Positions 20,526-31,899 of a DNA stretch of 64,000 bases are shown here, piece after piece (within the stretch, counting starts at the first letter, position 1; each line of letters opens with the position of its first letter). Made by a program: the position numbers and the translations under genes. This DNA comes from Hippasteria phrygiana (taxonomy: Eukaryota; Echinodermata; Asteroidea; Valvatida; Goniasteridae): contig JAZGUH010000409.1 of assembly GCA_037893225.1 (NCBI GenBank), positions 496,001 to 560,000 on the forward strand, given 5' to 3'. Under the pieces are notes generated by a model. The model was not told the origin of the DNA, did no database searches, and saw nothing but the letters and a program-made list of their open reading frames with translations.

Positions 20526-20660
20526 ATAGGGGCGGATCCAGGAATTTTTGCAGGGGGGGGGGTTATGAAATTTGGCCAGAAAAGTGACTCCCAAAATGTT
20601 CCGCCTGCAAAAAAAAATTGACGGGTGGAGCAGTGCAGGGGGGGTGCATATACACTTTCT
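20526..20660. repeat. GGGGCGGATCCAGGA-type dispersed repeat end
   Basis: AGGGGCGGATCCAGGAATTTTTGC followed by a G run is a phrase I associate with dispersed repeats in several marine invertebrate genomes. The other boundary is unclear and no second copy lies in the window. Confidence 0.35.
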
Positions 20661-21600
20661 CACCGTTGGTGGCGCCATTTTACCTCTGTTTTGTTCTCAC
20701 CCATAGGCAAAATAAGACCTGTATTTGCAAGGCGTAGGCCCCTACAAGCAAAAGCATAAACAAATGTTTTTAAAAATTGACAACGAGCAGGGGGGGGGGG
20801 GGGGGGTTCGACCTGAACAACGACAGTTAAGAATGTGTTAAATTTGGAAAAAAGATTTCAGAATATAGATCTGAACCGTTTCAAATCAAGATACCAACAA
20901 GGGGTCTTTTGTGGAAGGCCTTTTGTGAAAACCAATGAAATATAAAAATTTGCCAATTCAATTCGTATATAGGCATGGTTTAAAAGCATGCCACATGGTG
21001 TACCAAGTATTACACACCAACTTAAACATAAAGCACGTTGGGTTTGAATTGCAGCCTTTGTCTTGTGTTTTTTTCTTGCACATGAATGAGACAAAATAAT
21101 ACACTGATCTTCAGGACAAAAAGGAGCTCAGAGTTCCAACAAATACCAACCAGGTCGTGGTTTATTAGAAGGTGAAATTCGCATTAGTCTTAAAACTATA
21201 TATACAGTATGTACAATGTAAATATACCTAATTACAGTCATTACTTTCTACATTCAGGTGCATTTTACAGCGAAGCTTTTCTGTTATAGAATCACATTTA
21301 TATTGCGTACGTACTTTTCATTTATAATGCTACCTTATTCATGCGTATTATGTTCTGTTTGTCTTCAAAATATAATCAACCACAATATAATTTATAGAGC
21401 TATATAGATTTGTAATTGTCAGTCCTATACAAACTTTCATAATTTATTGGTTTGCAATGATTTACAATTTGCATTGAGCCACATTGTAAGACTAGTTAAG
21501 ACTGAGCTTTTGTCTTGCCTGCTTAGGCTGCGTATGACTCATTGGCCCTGACTGCATTAATTATTGTCCAACACAATTCTTGTTTCTTTTCCTCGTCACC
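20661..21600. other. AT-rich DNA without recognised gene
   Basis: It includes a G run at 20790-20806 and no conserved frame. Confidence 0.4.
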
Positions 21601-21602
21601 TA

Positions 21603-22303
21603 CACTGTAACAAAATTGCCCGTAAAATTAACGGTCGAAAGCCGTGTAGCAAGGTGCAACCTGTCTACCGTACTTTTTTAAAGGTCAAACCGTAATTAGA
21701 TTTACCGATAAACCGTATTGTTTACGGTGAAAAGTCTGTAAATACCGCCATTTTTACGGGCACCGTTCTTTTTTAAAAAGCGGAAAAAGTTTTACTGGAA
21801 TCTAGGTTGCCATTAAATAACTGCAAATTATGAGAAACGAATGAAGTGGGAACCACTTCCGTGGGAACGGAAGTGACTATTACTATGGTAGAGTGTATAA
21901 ATGCTACGATAACCTACTAAACACTACAAATTGAATGATGTGCTTAAGCTTTATATTCAGCAATATCCCACCATAATAAAGTCATGGTTTCCCATGAACA
22001 ATTTCAATATTTGAATACATAAGGAGATGTAATGAGAATCTTCACCCATGTTTGTATAAGAAATCTAAATTATATTAATAATATATTTTATTTTATTAAA
22101 AAAAATATTATGGTCAAGAAAGAGCTGGTCTCAATTTAACCTGACTTTTGTGAACACAAATTTCTTCATTTTGTATTAGTCGTGCAATTGCTACGTAATG
22201 AGCGGCCTTTTACGGGTTTGCCCTTAATGTAACGCCCAGTCCATTTACGGTTACTCACAGTGAATATTTACATGCTTTTTTACAGGGAATTTTGATTACA
22301 GTG
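21603..22303. mobile_element. CACTGTAA-ended TIR element, 701 bp
   Basis: The left end CACTGTAACAAAATTGCCCGTAAAA and the complement of the right end CACTGTAATCAAAATTCCCTGTAAAA match over about 26 bp with two differences; TA lies on each side. The interior is dominated by the word ACCGTA/TACGGT (21667, 21689, 21712, 21724...) in both orientations, so like other elements here it is a word-array rather than a coding element. Superfamily is uncertain. Confidence 0.7.
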
Positions 22304-22305
22304 TA

Positions 22306-23818
22306 TGCAAAAAGTAATTACCAAGCCTTCCTCACTAAGTTCAATAACTGGTCAATACCATAGCACAGCTCAGAGGTTACAAGGCAAACTCATTCCTTGC
22401 CCATCGCTGCTCTCAGCTGCTCTGCACCCGCTTGTCAGCAAGAAATAACACCAAATCAATAGGTGCTTCACGAACACTTGTTTTGTAAAAACCGTCTGTT
22501 TCGTTGTTAGTCTCGTCGTGTTTTTTTTTTGCTTTTCTGCCTATTTTGCTGAAAAGCCTGCTTTGTTTTGTTTGTTTGTTTGTTTGTTTTTTTTTGGGGG
22601 GGGGATGTAGTTCGGTATGATGTCAATTGTTAAACTAGATTTACGGATATGTGCTCGGATTAATGCATCCCTGCACTAATCAGTCGCACCGCACACCCAT
22701 TCCAAAAGGTACCCATCATTACTTCTTTTATTTTATTCAAACTAACAAATACCCCTGTTTGGACGCGTGTTTAAATGCTTTCGAAAGTTCCGCCACAAAA
22801 GCATGCCACCCCATCTCACCAAATAACGTTTCGGGATAATACAAATGTAAGAGAAAACAAGGATTATGATCATGGTCCGTGCTGCAGACAGTTACGTTAA
22901 CGAGTGTTTCAACACAGAGGAATCAACACATATTGCACCATTCAAGCTAACCTTACGAAGTCTGTCTCAGTGATAAGCCAACTAGTCGTCAGTCAGTCGT
23001 TCCTGTCAACCAGATGTGTTTATGTCACTGTTGCACGTCTTGTGTCCAAATAAAAGCACAGTTGAGATGGCCAGGCTCGAGGTTGAGGCCTCGATGCCGT
23101 GGGCTGGAACCCTGCCGTAAATGTGCTGCCTCCCTTGAGAAAGCCCCTCTGTCATAACACTGGTTTCTCTCTCGCTAATGAATAATCTCATCGATCAGGG
23201 GTAATGAGGTCATGTTAAAGTGCTTAGAAACTCCGGTGACAGCGCTGCTATTAACAGTTATCACCGTATTAAATGCCAATTCTCCTTTGTGGATTTTGAC
23301 AGTAAACTTCGTGATACGAATAAGGAATGTTGTAGTGACCGAATTTCTATTTAACATTTCTACTGCTTGCATGTCTCTTCAGTGCCACCTTTCAAGCCTA
23401 TACGTAGTCTTTAATTTGTTTCCATCTTGTCGAGTCAGTCCGTCCAATTCAATGTCAGTTGATCAGTGGTGAAACGTGGGATGCCCTGTCAACGTCACTA
23501 GTCACCGGTATAATTTAAATGCTGGGCATTTACCGATAGAACACGGATAGAGCTTGGACAGGTATAGCACTTTAACAAAGTAAGCAATTGTTCTCGTTAT
23601 AACATGTAAACGAAAGAAGAAAAAGTTAACTTCATAACCTTTAAAAAACCGCAAAAATGTAATGAAAAAACAACAACAACAACAAATGTTAAGGTTCGAA
23701 TGCACTCCCAATTAATTAGAAATATCAAATAAATATGCTTGCCAAGACCAATATTTAGGTCGAGTACACGTACCGGTAGTTTTGTTATAGTCAGTCGAGG
23801 TCAGCCGATGGCAAGACT

Positions 23819-23850
<32 letters not shown>

Positions 23851-24957
23851 TTGTGTTTAATGAGTTCTCTTATGAGTGAAATGAGCTCTTGTCAGCGTCC
23901 GTACAAGTATACTCAGTCCGTTTTTTAGTCAGCCAGTTCGGTGTCTAAAATTACAAAATGATTGTCAAAACATGTAGCAAATCATCGGCTACCAGGCATG
24001 AAAGACGTGAGGTCAGCTGGTCGTGTAGTCAGTCACACTATAAATCGCGCGAAGAACGAATTACGTCCGTCAGCCGTCATTTAAGCATCTCTTTATTAAG
24101 TCCGGCACGTGATGAAGGGACTGTCACTATTTAGCGCCCGGGCAATCTTGACGAGGCGGACGCAGCCATACTGAAGGTCTTGAATACCACGTATCGGCCT
24201 TGCCTGCTGACATGCCAACTGTCCCGCGATCAGTAATGCGTAATAAAAACGTGAACTACCGGTATAGGACAAGGTGCGAGGGGAAACCGTCCTTAATTTC
24301 AAATTCCTCGCTTGTTTGTATCCAACGAATTGTTGCAGCGTGCATTTAAATTGTCGGCATGTTCAGGGCACGATTCCTACAATACAAGACTATCCCCATA
24401 AAATAATCCTGCTCTTCGAAAGACTAAATAAAACATTATACATTTTACTAAGATAACTGAACATAATGTGAAATTTTCCAGACCCAAATTCGCTTCCAAT
24501 GAATTACCGCAAGAAGAAGATAAAAAAATAATTCAAATTCAAATTTACCTAGTCAGTTTCCCTTGTGGATTGTTTGACGAATACAAAAATAATGTCAGAT
24601 TTCATGCGATTGATAAGATGTGTCGTAAACGCCGTATGTTGATGGAAATAGAATTGTGCGCTTGTACACTTTTTTCAGTTGATGAAAACACCTTATGTTT
24701 TGTTTCAATAAGACTGATACATTCGCTTTAATTACCGAAAGATCAAATTATTTCACATGATAACATTATGGATCTTATGAACGTGCTGATGGTGTTATTC
24801 TTAACGGGAACACTGCGTTGGAGTCGCCCAATTAGGCTACAAAAAGCGTTTGTTTGAAACTTGCTGTGGTTGGAAAGATCACTCAAAAGTAGAATATCAT
24901 ACTGTATACGACCATCCCTCGAAAGTGCGTCATTTGTCTGAAAATAATTGACGAAAA
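22306..24957. other. Unassigned DNA, AAGC microsatellite
   Basis: It contains a TTTG run and G run (22570-22603) and about eight AAGC repeats at 23820-23851. No gene or paired repeat was recognised; short frames have no family resemblance. Confidence 0.4.
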
Positions 24958-25040
24958 TCATTTCGGAAATAGTCGGACCCTGGAATTCAGAATGGCGACT
25001 TTGGTCTATATAGCGCTCAGTGGATGCGTATAGCTAGGCA

Positions 25041-25200
25041 CGGCTACACTAATATGTGCGGCGTCAGTCCGAATGTCCGGATGTCAATGCTTCGCCCCCC
25101 CCCCCCCCCCCCCTCTCCCTATCACTACACATTATGGTAACATTTGTAACTTATAGACCTTGGAATCAGTTAGGTAACTAACCAAAGAGTCGGATTTTTT
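25041..25200. repeat. Dispersed repeat, copy A (partner at 36.06 kb)
   Basis: Shared blocks with 36061-36191 in the same order: TGTGCGGCGTCAGTC, GTCCGGAT, ACACATTATG and GTAACTAACCAAAGA. A C22 run is inserted in this copy (about 25086-25107). Termini are unclear. Confidence 0.5.
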
Positions 25201-25328
25201 TAGGGTGGGGGCGGGGGGTGGGGGTCAGAGCAATATGTAAGCTTGATGTGTGCCACTTAACCTCAGTATCTGGAGCCCACGCAACTACGGTATAGGCAAC
25301 CTGCTAACTTGTTCACGTATCTTCATGG

Positions 25329-25483
25329 ACCGAAGTATGACGTCAGTTGGCACGACAACTGGCTCCAAACAAATGGAGATTTCGACTGTTCCTTTGTTAA
25401 CAGCCAGTCATGCAAACACATTGACACAAAAATAACAAAAGTATTCTGGTTGCAAACATTGCATTGACGTCATCACTTCGGTA
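25329..25483. mobile_element. MITE related to 14478-14588
   Basis: The ends are ACCGAAGTATGACGTCAGTTG and TGACGTCATCACTTCGGTA, and TATTCTGGTTGCAAACATTGCA is shared with the nested copy at 14.5 kb. The middle is about 40 bp longer here. Confidence 0.65.
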
Positions 25484-25760
25484 ATCTGTGAAGTGCTTAT
25501 TGGAGTAGACCAGTCAAGCGTGCCGCGTGCGCGCACGTGGCTTTATACTTGACCCATACAATGCACTAACCAATAAAAGCTTGTACAGTTGGGTTGAAAG
25601 AGAGGTTTAACAGGCAAGCTTCGACTACTTGAATTGGATTCTTACGTAATAGATTAACATCTTATGTAATAGCATTAGGAACCTACATAGTAACGATGCG
25701 GCAGAGTCTTTGTTTTGCGTGTATCCTCTTCGTAAGTATGACGTCATTTGGACCGGAAGT

Positions 25761-25910
25761 GCATAGACCTTATGCATAGCGGCCATCTTGCAGGTATATC
25801 TTTGTCATTCAAATTATGTAACAATAAGCACAAAAGGTTTACCCGTGCTTGTCCTAGGGTAACAAAGACATTAGCCTGGAAGATGGCCGCTTCGCATTAG
25901 GTCTATTGCA
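25761..25910. mobile_element. Single TIR element, ~150 bp
   Basis: GCATAGACCTTATGCATAGC followed by GGCCATCTTGCAGG at the left pairs with GGAAGATGGCCGCTTCGC then ATTAGGTCTATTGC at the right, an inverted repeat of about 38 bp with several mismatches. No coding content. Confidence 0.55.
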
Positions 25911-26189
25911 AACAACTGGAGTATGCGCACGTTTTGCTTCTAGAGACTCTCAACCCGGGTTGAACTCAAACCAGTTGGCGAATCTGGGGCCGCCCTCGAA
26001 TTTTTGTTTCCCAAACGACATCCGAATGGAATGAACGCTATGAGATTCCGGACTTGACTTCCCTTTAAATAAAACTCCTCCGGAGCCACGAATTCGCGAA
26101 AAAAAAAAATTATTCGAACCTAATGAAATTATGGACTTAATTTCCCTTTAAAAAAATCCTCCAAAGCTGGAAATTAGAACAAAAATATA

Positions 26190-26272
26190 TTGGTAGCGTC
26201 GAGGATTCAAACCCACAATCTCCAACCTCAAAGCCGGCCTTACACCGTATCGACTGAGCCATCGAAATGTTT
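26190..26272 (-). repeat. tRNA-derived SINE head
   Basis: On the minus strand there is an A-box-like ATGGCTCAGTCGATACGG and, about 45 bp on, a B-box-like GGGTTTGAATCCTCG. The T stem pairs poorly and acceptor pairing is weak, so this is a tRNA-derived repeat rather than a working tRNA gene. Confidence 0.5.
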
Positions 26273-26394
26273 GGTTGACGACGAAAATTCATTGCATTAT
26301 ATACATTTGTAGCTAGCCCTATAACATAATATTATGCGTACGTATATTAAAAGTATTATAGAGGGCGCTCAACAATCCATCCACTAGGACGTCG

Positions 26395-27480
26395 TTTGGG
26401 AAAAATAATTCGCGGGCCGCCCCGGGTTGAGCTTTTAATTGTTCAACCCTGCGCTCAACCCCGCGTCGTTTCACACTTGATTCGTGCAAAACTGCAAACC
26501 GAGCTCATTTCGCCACGGGGCGACTTCAACCCGGAGATGAGTATAAACGATTCACACTTGTCCTTATACCAGCGTTAAAACCCCTTAGGTACGGTATTCA
26601 TAGTGAGACGTCGGGGTGCCGGGTCGGCCTGTGCAGCCAAGCGAAACGGCCACAATGTGCTTGTGCAGTCAAGTGTGACATACACAATAATCCAACAATG
26701 GATTGAAACTACACAAATAGCGGCTACAGGCGTCATCCCGGCCTGGTGGCACTGTTTTTTTTGCGCTATGTGGCGTCATCCGTACGCAAAGGGTAAACCC
26801 CTTGCGTACGGATGACGCCATATGGCGTAAAACAAAAAGTGGCACCAGGCCGGATGACGCCATTTGCCGCCGTTTGTGCAGTTTTAATCCATTGTTGGAT
26901 TATTGTTTATGTTACGCTTGACTGCACAAACACATTTTAGCGGTTCGCTTGGCTGCCAGAACCGCCGCGACACCCAGACGTCTCCCGTAAAAACTGTACT
27001 CAAGGGGTTAATTAACCCGGGGCGAGTGGTTGCCGTGTACTGCGCATGCGCTGTTCTAAATCCCACAATGCAACTTGGACAACATGGCTCCCGTTGAAGT
27101 GTCGTACGAACATTGATCTCCATTAATATAGACTAATGGAGATCAATGCGTACGAATCACTGTTCCTTTTGCTGTTTTTTATATGTATTTGCGAAGACCT
27201 TTGTAGGTACCCAACAACAGGAAAAATTCCCACGACTTTCAACCCGGGGTGAACCCAACCCTGCTTTTTTCACACTACCGTTTTGAACCCGGGGCAAGAG
27301 TTTCAACCCTGGTTGAAAAATTTCAACCCTGATCTCGAGCAGGGTTGAGTTCAACCCGGGGCGAAATCAACCTCGGGGTTGACGCAGGGTTGGCACAGGG
27401 TTTTAAAATTTACAAGTGTCAAACGTCCCATATTTTCAACCCCGCGTCAATCCCGATATTGTCTTGTGTGAAAAGGGATA
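26395..27480. repeat. Array of CAACCCGG-like words split by a foldback element
   Basis: Before and after the foldback at 26577-27010 the sequence is built from TTCAACCCGGGG, CAACCCTG and CAGGGTTG words in both orientations, often 10-12 bp apart (27235-27400). CGTTTCACACTTG at 26468 pairs with CAAGTGTCAAACG at 27413. It looks like another word-array TIR element, but I could not fix its outer ends. Confidence 0.45.
26577..27010. mobile_element. Palindromic dimer of a ~206-bp TTAA element
   Basis: Two arms of about 210 bp in inverted orientation meet at CGTACGCAAAGGGTAAACCC (about 26780-26802). Each arm matches the single-unit copy at 42625-42830, with shared blocks such as GGATGACGCCATTTGCCG and ATCCATTGTTGGATTATTG. 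The left flank is TTAA before AACCCCTT; the right flank reads GGGGTTAATTAA. TTAA targets suggest a piggyBac- or Kolobok-type mobiliser. Confidence 0.7.
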
Positions 27481-27483
27481 TTG

Positions 27484-27815
27484 CGCGCTACGTATCGAGC
27501 TGCGTGTGACGTTTACATTCACACGAAGAGAGCCTCGCTTTTTTCCAATATGCACTGCCACCTGTACAATGACTGTGGAGAAGCATGTGTGGTAAAGTGC
27601 CCTGCCCGAGGGTGTCTGCACATGCCCCATGTCACAAAAACACGAATGAGACTCCCTATACCCATTAACTCCCTAACACGAATTTATCACCCACTGTATG
27701 TCTAAGTGCACCAACAAGTTATGAATAAACCCACCTTAACCAACCGAGTCACGTAGTTTGTCACTGCATATCAGGGAAATGCATCTTCTTTGAAGTACAG
27801 GGAAAAAGTACAAAT
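27484..27815. other. Spacer without recognised feature
   Basis: A 74-codon + frame (27481-27705) has several cysteine/histidine residues but no spacing that I can assign to a known zinc finger. Confidence 0.3.
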
Positions 27816-28022
27816 AACACGTTCATTTTAACTGCCAATTTTAAGTTTTATTGTTGCCATCTTTTACAAAACACAATTGGGTGCTTTTCAGTAAAAAAAA
27901 ATTCCTATCAGTGTCTGTTCATTGATTACCCACCAAAATTCCCCGAATTTGGCCTCAGACACGACACTATGCTTTTATATCATAAAAGAAGGCAAAAATA
28001 GAACTTAAAATTGGCAGTTAGG
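27816..28022. mobile_element. AACACGTTCAT TIR element, copy A
   Basis: The left end AACACGTTCATTTTAACTGC and an inner arm TAACTGCCAATTTTAAGTT pair with AACTTAAAATTGGCAGTTA at the right. It is related to 28535-28723 and 61855-62059 by the end sequence and CAGTAAAAA interior. Confidence 0.5.
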
Positions 28023-28534
28023 TACAAACTATCCAATAGAAAGTAAATGAGCCTTATCAAAATGATAAAAAGTATTATTTATGTTGATACGAAAGTAAAT
28101 ACAAAATGAAAGGAAAATTCAATAAGTTAAAATTCCCCCTCAGTGTAGATAAAACGTGACCTTTCCTTCAGGAAGGGGAAATCGTGACATTTTCACCAGC
28201 TGTTGTTTGTACTTTAACATTAAAATGTATGCTAACGCATTAATTTGCATTATAGGTTATTACAATTACTCTTAGCACCAAAGTTAAAAGAAATGATTCT
28301 TGAGAATTCGGTATCAGAAACACATCAACAAGCATTTGCAGTGCTATCCAAGTAATCATTACAGATTCTATATATAACAGCAAGAGTGTAAGTGCCGTTT
28401 GCTTTAGAGCAACACTGAATTACTACTCTTGTACAGTATTTTAAAAAAAACGGGACAATCTATGGAAGACATCCACTGTCATGAAAACAAAATCACGATG
28501 ATAAAAACCACTGAAGTCCCATAAAACAATATGT

Positions 28535-28723
28535 CGAACACGTTCATATTTAACTGTTTATTTTCATGTTTTCCGTAAAAATGAAAAGTATTGGCTAAAA
28601 ATCGATATCAGGCAATGTAGCCTCAAATTTGGCCCCAAATAGGACATGCATGCAAAACCACGAGTAACCTAACAATAGAAAAGTATTTATGAAATACGAC
28701 AGTTAAATATGAACGTGTTGTCG
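28535..28723. mobile_element. AACACGTTCAT TIR element, copy B
   Basis: CGAACACGTTCATATTTAAC at the left and GTTAAATATGAACGTGTTGTCG at the right form near-perfect arms. The interior TAAAAATGAAAAG...AAAAATCGAT and GACATGCATGCAAAACCA recur in the 61.9-kb copy. Confidence 0.6.
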
Positions 28724-28921
28724 ATAAACATTATTCGGTCCCGTTCCCGTAGTCAACGTACTTGTTTTCGTAATAGGCCAGGCAATACAAATTTATGTTA
28801 CTCATGTGGCTAGTGGGTATGCCGTGAGGTATAGTTTTATCCTCATCAGTTCGACAAATATGAGCCTAGCTCTCAGCAGCACAATTTTACCATCGTTTTG
28901 TCATGTCTAGATGCGTAAGGC

Positions 28922-29033
28922 CCGAGGTGGGGGCGCGGGCAGGGATGGGGTCGGGGTATAGGGGCAAGGATGGGGGTGGGGTAGGGACAGGGATGGGGCG
29001 GGAGCGGGCGGGGGAGGGGGATGGGGTAGTAGC
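28922..29033 (+). repeat. G-rich tract, quadruplex-prone
   Basis: About 110 bp of imperfect GGGATGGGG/GGGGCGGG units with many runs of three or more G on the plus strand, about 590 bp beyond the receptor stop codon (C-rich on the receptor's transcribed sense strand). Confidence 0.6.
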
Positions 29034-29618
29034 AACCTGTCTTACGGCATTTTTTTCCTTTTTCGTAATAAAAACAAGAACTGCCCGATTAACTCTTATG
29101 TATGCTAATTTAGATGTGCATTTACACTATACGCATTATCTGCAAAGGATGTACCAAATATATGCAACCGGTACTGAACATTCTCCAAACCCACTCAATT
29201 TTGAGGAAAACTTAAGAATGTGGCCCCCTCGGTTATGAAACATTGACACGCCTCCTTAAATCATGAAGTCATTTATGAAACTGAAGATGAAGTGACTTTG
29301 AAGTAACGTATGCGATAGAGATGTTTTTGAACATAGTACATATAAAGTGAAATAGTGCTCAGAGCAATGCATAACCTCGTAAAGAAATATAATAAACAAT
29401 CAACTGCATGCAAATACCATAGACATTTAAACCTGAACAGTGAAAACGACTGTGGAAAAACCGAGATCAAAATACTATCTCTCAGATGGGGAAGCAAAAG
29501 TCATAGTATCTAATCTAAGGATTTTTCCGATCAATCGAGAAACTCTGTCATTCCAATAGGAAACACTCCCGAATTACCTGAAAAATATATACGTCAACTT
29601 ATAAAAACATGATACCAA

Positions 29619-31007
29619 CTATCTTCTCTTAAACGCTTTACAAGTAAGAATTTTATAGAAGGTTGCACGGAACAGTTCATTGGCAAATGCATAGCATAGA
29701 GGGTTTATAGTGCTGTTAATATAGCAAAGGTAATAGCTAAATTCGTAGAGCTTTGCTGGCACGCAAGTAGTACAATATCCCATGATCATTACCATGGTGG
29801 AGTAGGGACTCCAGGTGATGAAAAACGCACCAAGGATGAACGTTAGCGTCCTGGTGGCTTTTCGCTCGCTTCGGCTCTGCCGTTCTCCCTTGACGGACCG
29901 CCGCTTGACCTCGTACTTACGTCCACTGGATCGGAAGGTGATGATGCTGGAGCGTTTCTTACCATTGCTGTTAGGCTGGTATTGATGCCGTAGCGGCTGC
30001 TGCTGCTCGTTGTCACGCCGTCTCTCAGACGACGATGTCTCGTCACTTGGGTCGTCGCGATCGTACGATTCCATCTCTCCTCGTGGAGGAGTTTTTCTCT
30101 TGACCTCGTTGATCCGGTTGGCTTCTGCCGACAGAGCCGAGACCGTGGTGGACGTTGTGGTACCGTCCGTGGTGATGCCTAGGCCTACCCCTAGGGCTTC
30201 ACTCTCCATCATGGTAGGTTCCAAGGTGCGCTCTGGGTACAGGTGATCATGTGATACCCGCGAACGCATCGCCCTCCCACGTATTGACTCATCGTTGGTC
30301 ATGCGCTGGTGACTTATAAACTTCTTCTTCTTCCTCGAGAGGTTACGGATGATCTGATAAATATAGGCATACATGAGGAATAGAATTGTCAGCGGTACCC
30401 AGTACACCATAACAGTGGACAGGGCCGTGAATAGCGGGGCATTGATCAGGAAGGGGACGTGGCACTCGTCGTCGTTACGCTTGTTCGAGTCTGAGAAATA
30501 TGGCCAGCCAAAAATCGATGTGAAGAAAAACAGTATTGGAACTACCCAGGTAGGGATAATCATGAAAACAGCCCGTCGGAGGTTCATCTTGTTACGGTAC
30601 CTGGCTGGGGACCGGACAGACCACAACCTATCCACACTGATCATAATCAGGTTCAGTACGGACACCTCACTACACGAGTAGTCAATGGACAGCCAAAGGT
30701 CGCAGACGAAAGGACCAAATGGCCAAGTGCCCACGATGAGATACAGTGTGTAGATCGGCATGGAAAACATGCCGATAATCAGGTCGGCGGCTGCCAGGCT
30801 CAGCAGGAAGTAGTTACTAGGCTTCTGGAGGCGTCTCTCCACCCTGAAGGACAACATGACCAAGATGTTTCCCCCGATGGTCAGAAGCTGGCTGAAAAGG
30901 GCGCTAATGCAAATAAGGACCAGGGCTAAGGTGCTGTGAGGGGTGCCGTTCCCCGTCAGGCCGTCATCTGGCGTCGTCGTCGCCTCTGAAACGTTGGAGG
31001 TATTCAT
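29619..31007 (-). CDS. Muscarinic-acetylcholine-receptor-like class A GPCR
   Basis: A 462-residue plasma-membrane receptor encoded in one uninterrupted CDS. N-glycosylation sites lie at N2, N5 and N20. Seven membrane segments have the class A landmarks: N47 (TM1), D75 in LAAADLI (TM2), C102 and D109-Y110 (TM3), W154 (TM4), P205 (TM5), F-I-T-W-S-P-Y around 395-402 (TM6), and YLCYINSTINPLCY at 425-438 (TM7). The long basic/polar third loop (about 222-381) is typical of muscarinic receptors. D109, Y110, S113, T194, Y402, Y425 and Y429 match muscarinic ligand-pocket positions; N6.52 is S403, N3.37 is E114, and DRY is D-R-L (126-128). It should couple amine or choline-ester binding to G proteins, but the ligand may differ. 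ATG 31007 is chosen because the glycosylated N-tail follows and a splice acceptor lies just upstream. Confidence 0.92.
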   Translation of the reverse strand: MNTSNVSEATTTPDDGLTGNGTPHSTLALVLICISALFSQLLTIGGNILVMLSFRVERRLQKPSNYFLLSLAAADLIIGMFSMPIYTLYLIVGTWPFGPFVCDLWLSIDYSCSEVSVLNLIMISVDRLWSVRSPARYRNKMNLRRAVFMIIPTWVVPILFFFTSIFGWPYFSDSNKRNDDECHVPFLINAPLFTALSTVMVYWVPLTILFLMYAYIYQIIRNLSRKKKKFISHQRMTNDESIRGRAMRSRVSHDHLYPERTLEPTMMESEALGVGLGITTDGTTTSTTVSALSAEANRINEVKRKTPPRGEMESYDRDDPSDETSSSERRRDNEQQQPLRHQYQPNSNGKKRSSIITFRSSGRKYEVKRRSVKGERQSRSERKATRTLTFILGAFFITWSPYSTMVMIMGYCTTCVPAKLYEFSYYLCYINSTINPLCYAFANELFRATFYKILTCKAFKRR

Positions 31008-31014
31008 CGTTGGA

Positions 31015-31035
31015 ACCTGTAAAGATAAATATAAA
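31015..31035 (-). other. Splice acceptor in receptor 5' UTR
   Basis: On the minus strand the sequence is TATTTATCTTTACAG followed by GTTCCAACG and the ATG at 31007. A pyrimidine-rich AG nine bases before the start codon suggests the 5' UTR is spliced, with the first exon further upstream. Confidence 0.55.
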
Positions 31036-31800
31036 AGACTGGTTTATTATGAAGTACAGTACATGTAGGCCTACAAGAGAAAGAGCAATACCAACAGTAG
31101 ATGCCATCAACAGACTTTAACCGATGAAGTTTGTGGCAAGCATGCATGTAATGTGTGCTGGTCCTGCAGTTGGCTTTTTGTCGATTCCTGAGATGTAGAG
31201 TAGGCTAAATGGATACCCCAACCTCCTGTTTCTCCTTTTCGGGAGGGGGGTGTGGGGAAGAAAATTTGTAGGGGAAAACGGACGGAATGTCAGTAAAGTC
31301 GTTGTCAAAAATTCGAAGCTGCTCTTGCAAAACAGAGTAACGCTAGGTTTCCATGTATACTCGCAATGAACGCCGACAGCACACGTACAAGGCGTCAAGT
31401 CCCAGACTGCCGGGCAGAGGCGGTTCGTGATGTCATGCAGCTAAACAAATTAAGCACGTGTATTTGAATGGGTTGAACTTGGTCCATTTTCCCTATACTA
31501 TCGCGGTAGCTGCGTCAGTCACGTTTTCATACTCAGCATTGCCACCTGGACTCCTTGCAGACGCTGTGGGTGATTATAACGAATATGGAAACCGGGCTTA
31601 AGTTTGAGCGTTCGGCTATTTCCTAAATCTGTCATAGTACTTGATGTGCCCACTAATGGCTGACTAATGTGCATCTCTGGACTGATCTCTAAATTATGGC
31701 AGCTTGGTGGCACCATTAACATTGAACTGATGGAGTTACACGACGCACTCAGAATATCTAATTGTATAGGGTTGTTTCGGAGTACGTGTACATGAACTAC
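31036..31800. other. Receptor upstream DNA without recognised feature
   Basis: Probably part of the 5' UTR intron. No second coding exon was seen. Confidence 0.35.
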
Positions 31801-31809
31801 ATTGATTTG

Positions 31810-31866
31810 CAGTGTTGTAGTCGAGACCCGAAGTCCGAGACCGAGACCAAGACCGAGACCTGATGG

Positions 31867-31899
<33 letters not shown>

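Noticed and set aside
27481..27705. Cys/His-rich 74-codon frame as a zinc-finger protein
   Set aside because: The cysteine and histidine spacing fits no zinc-finger pattern.
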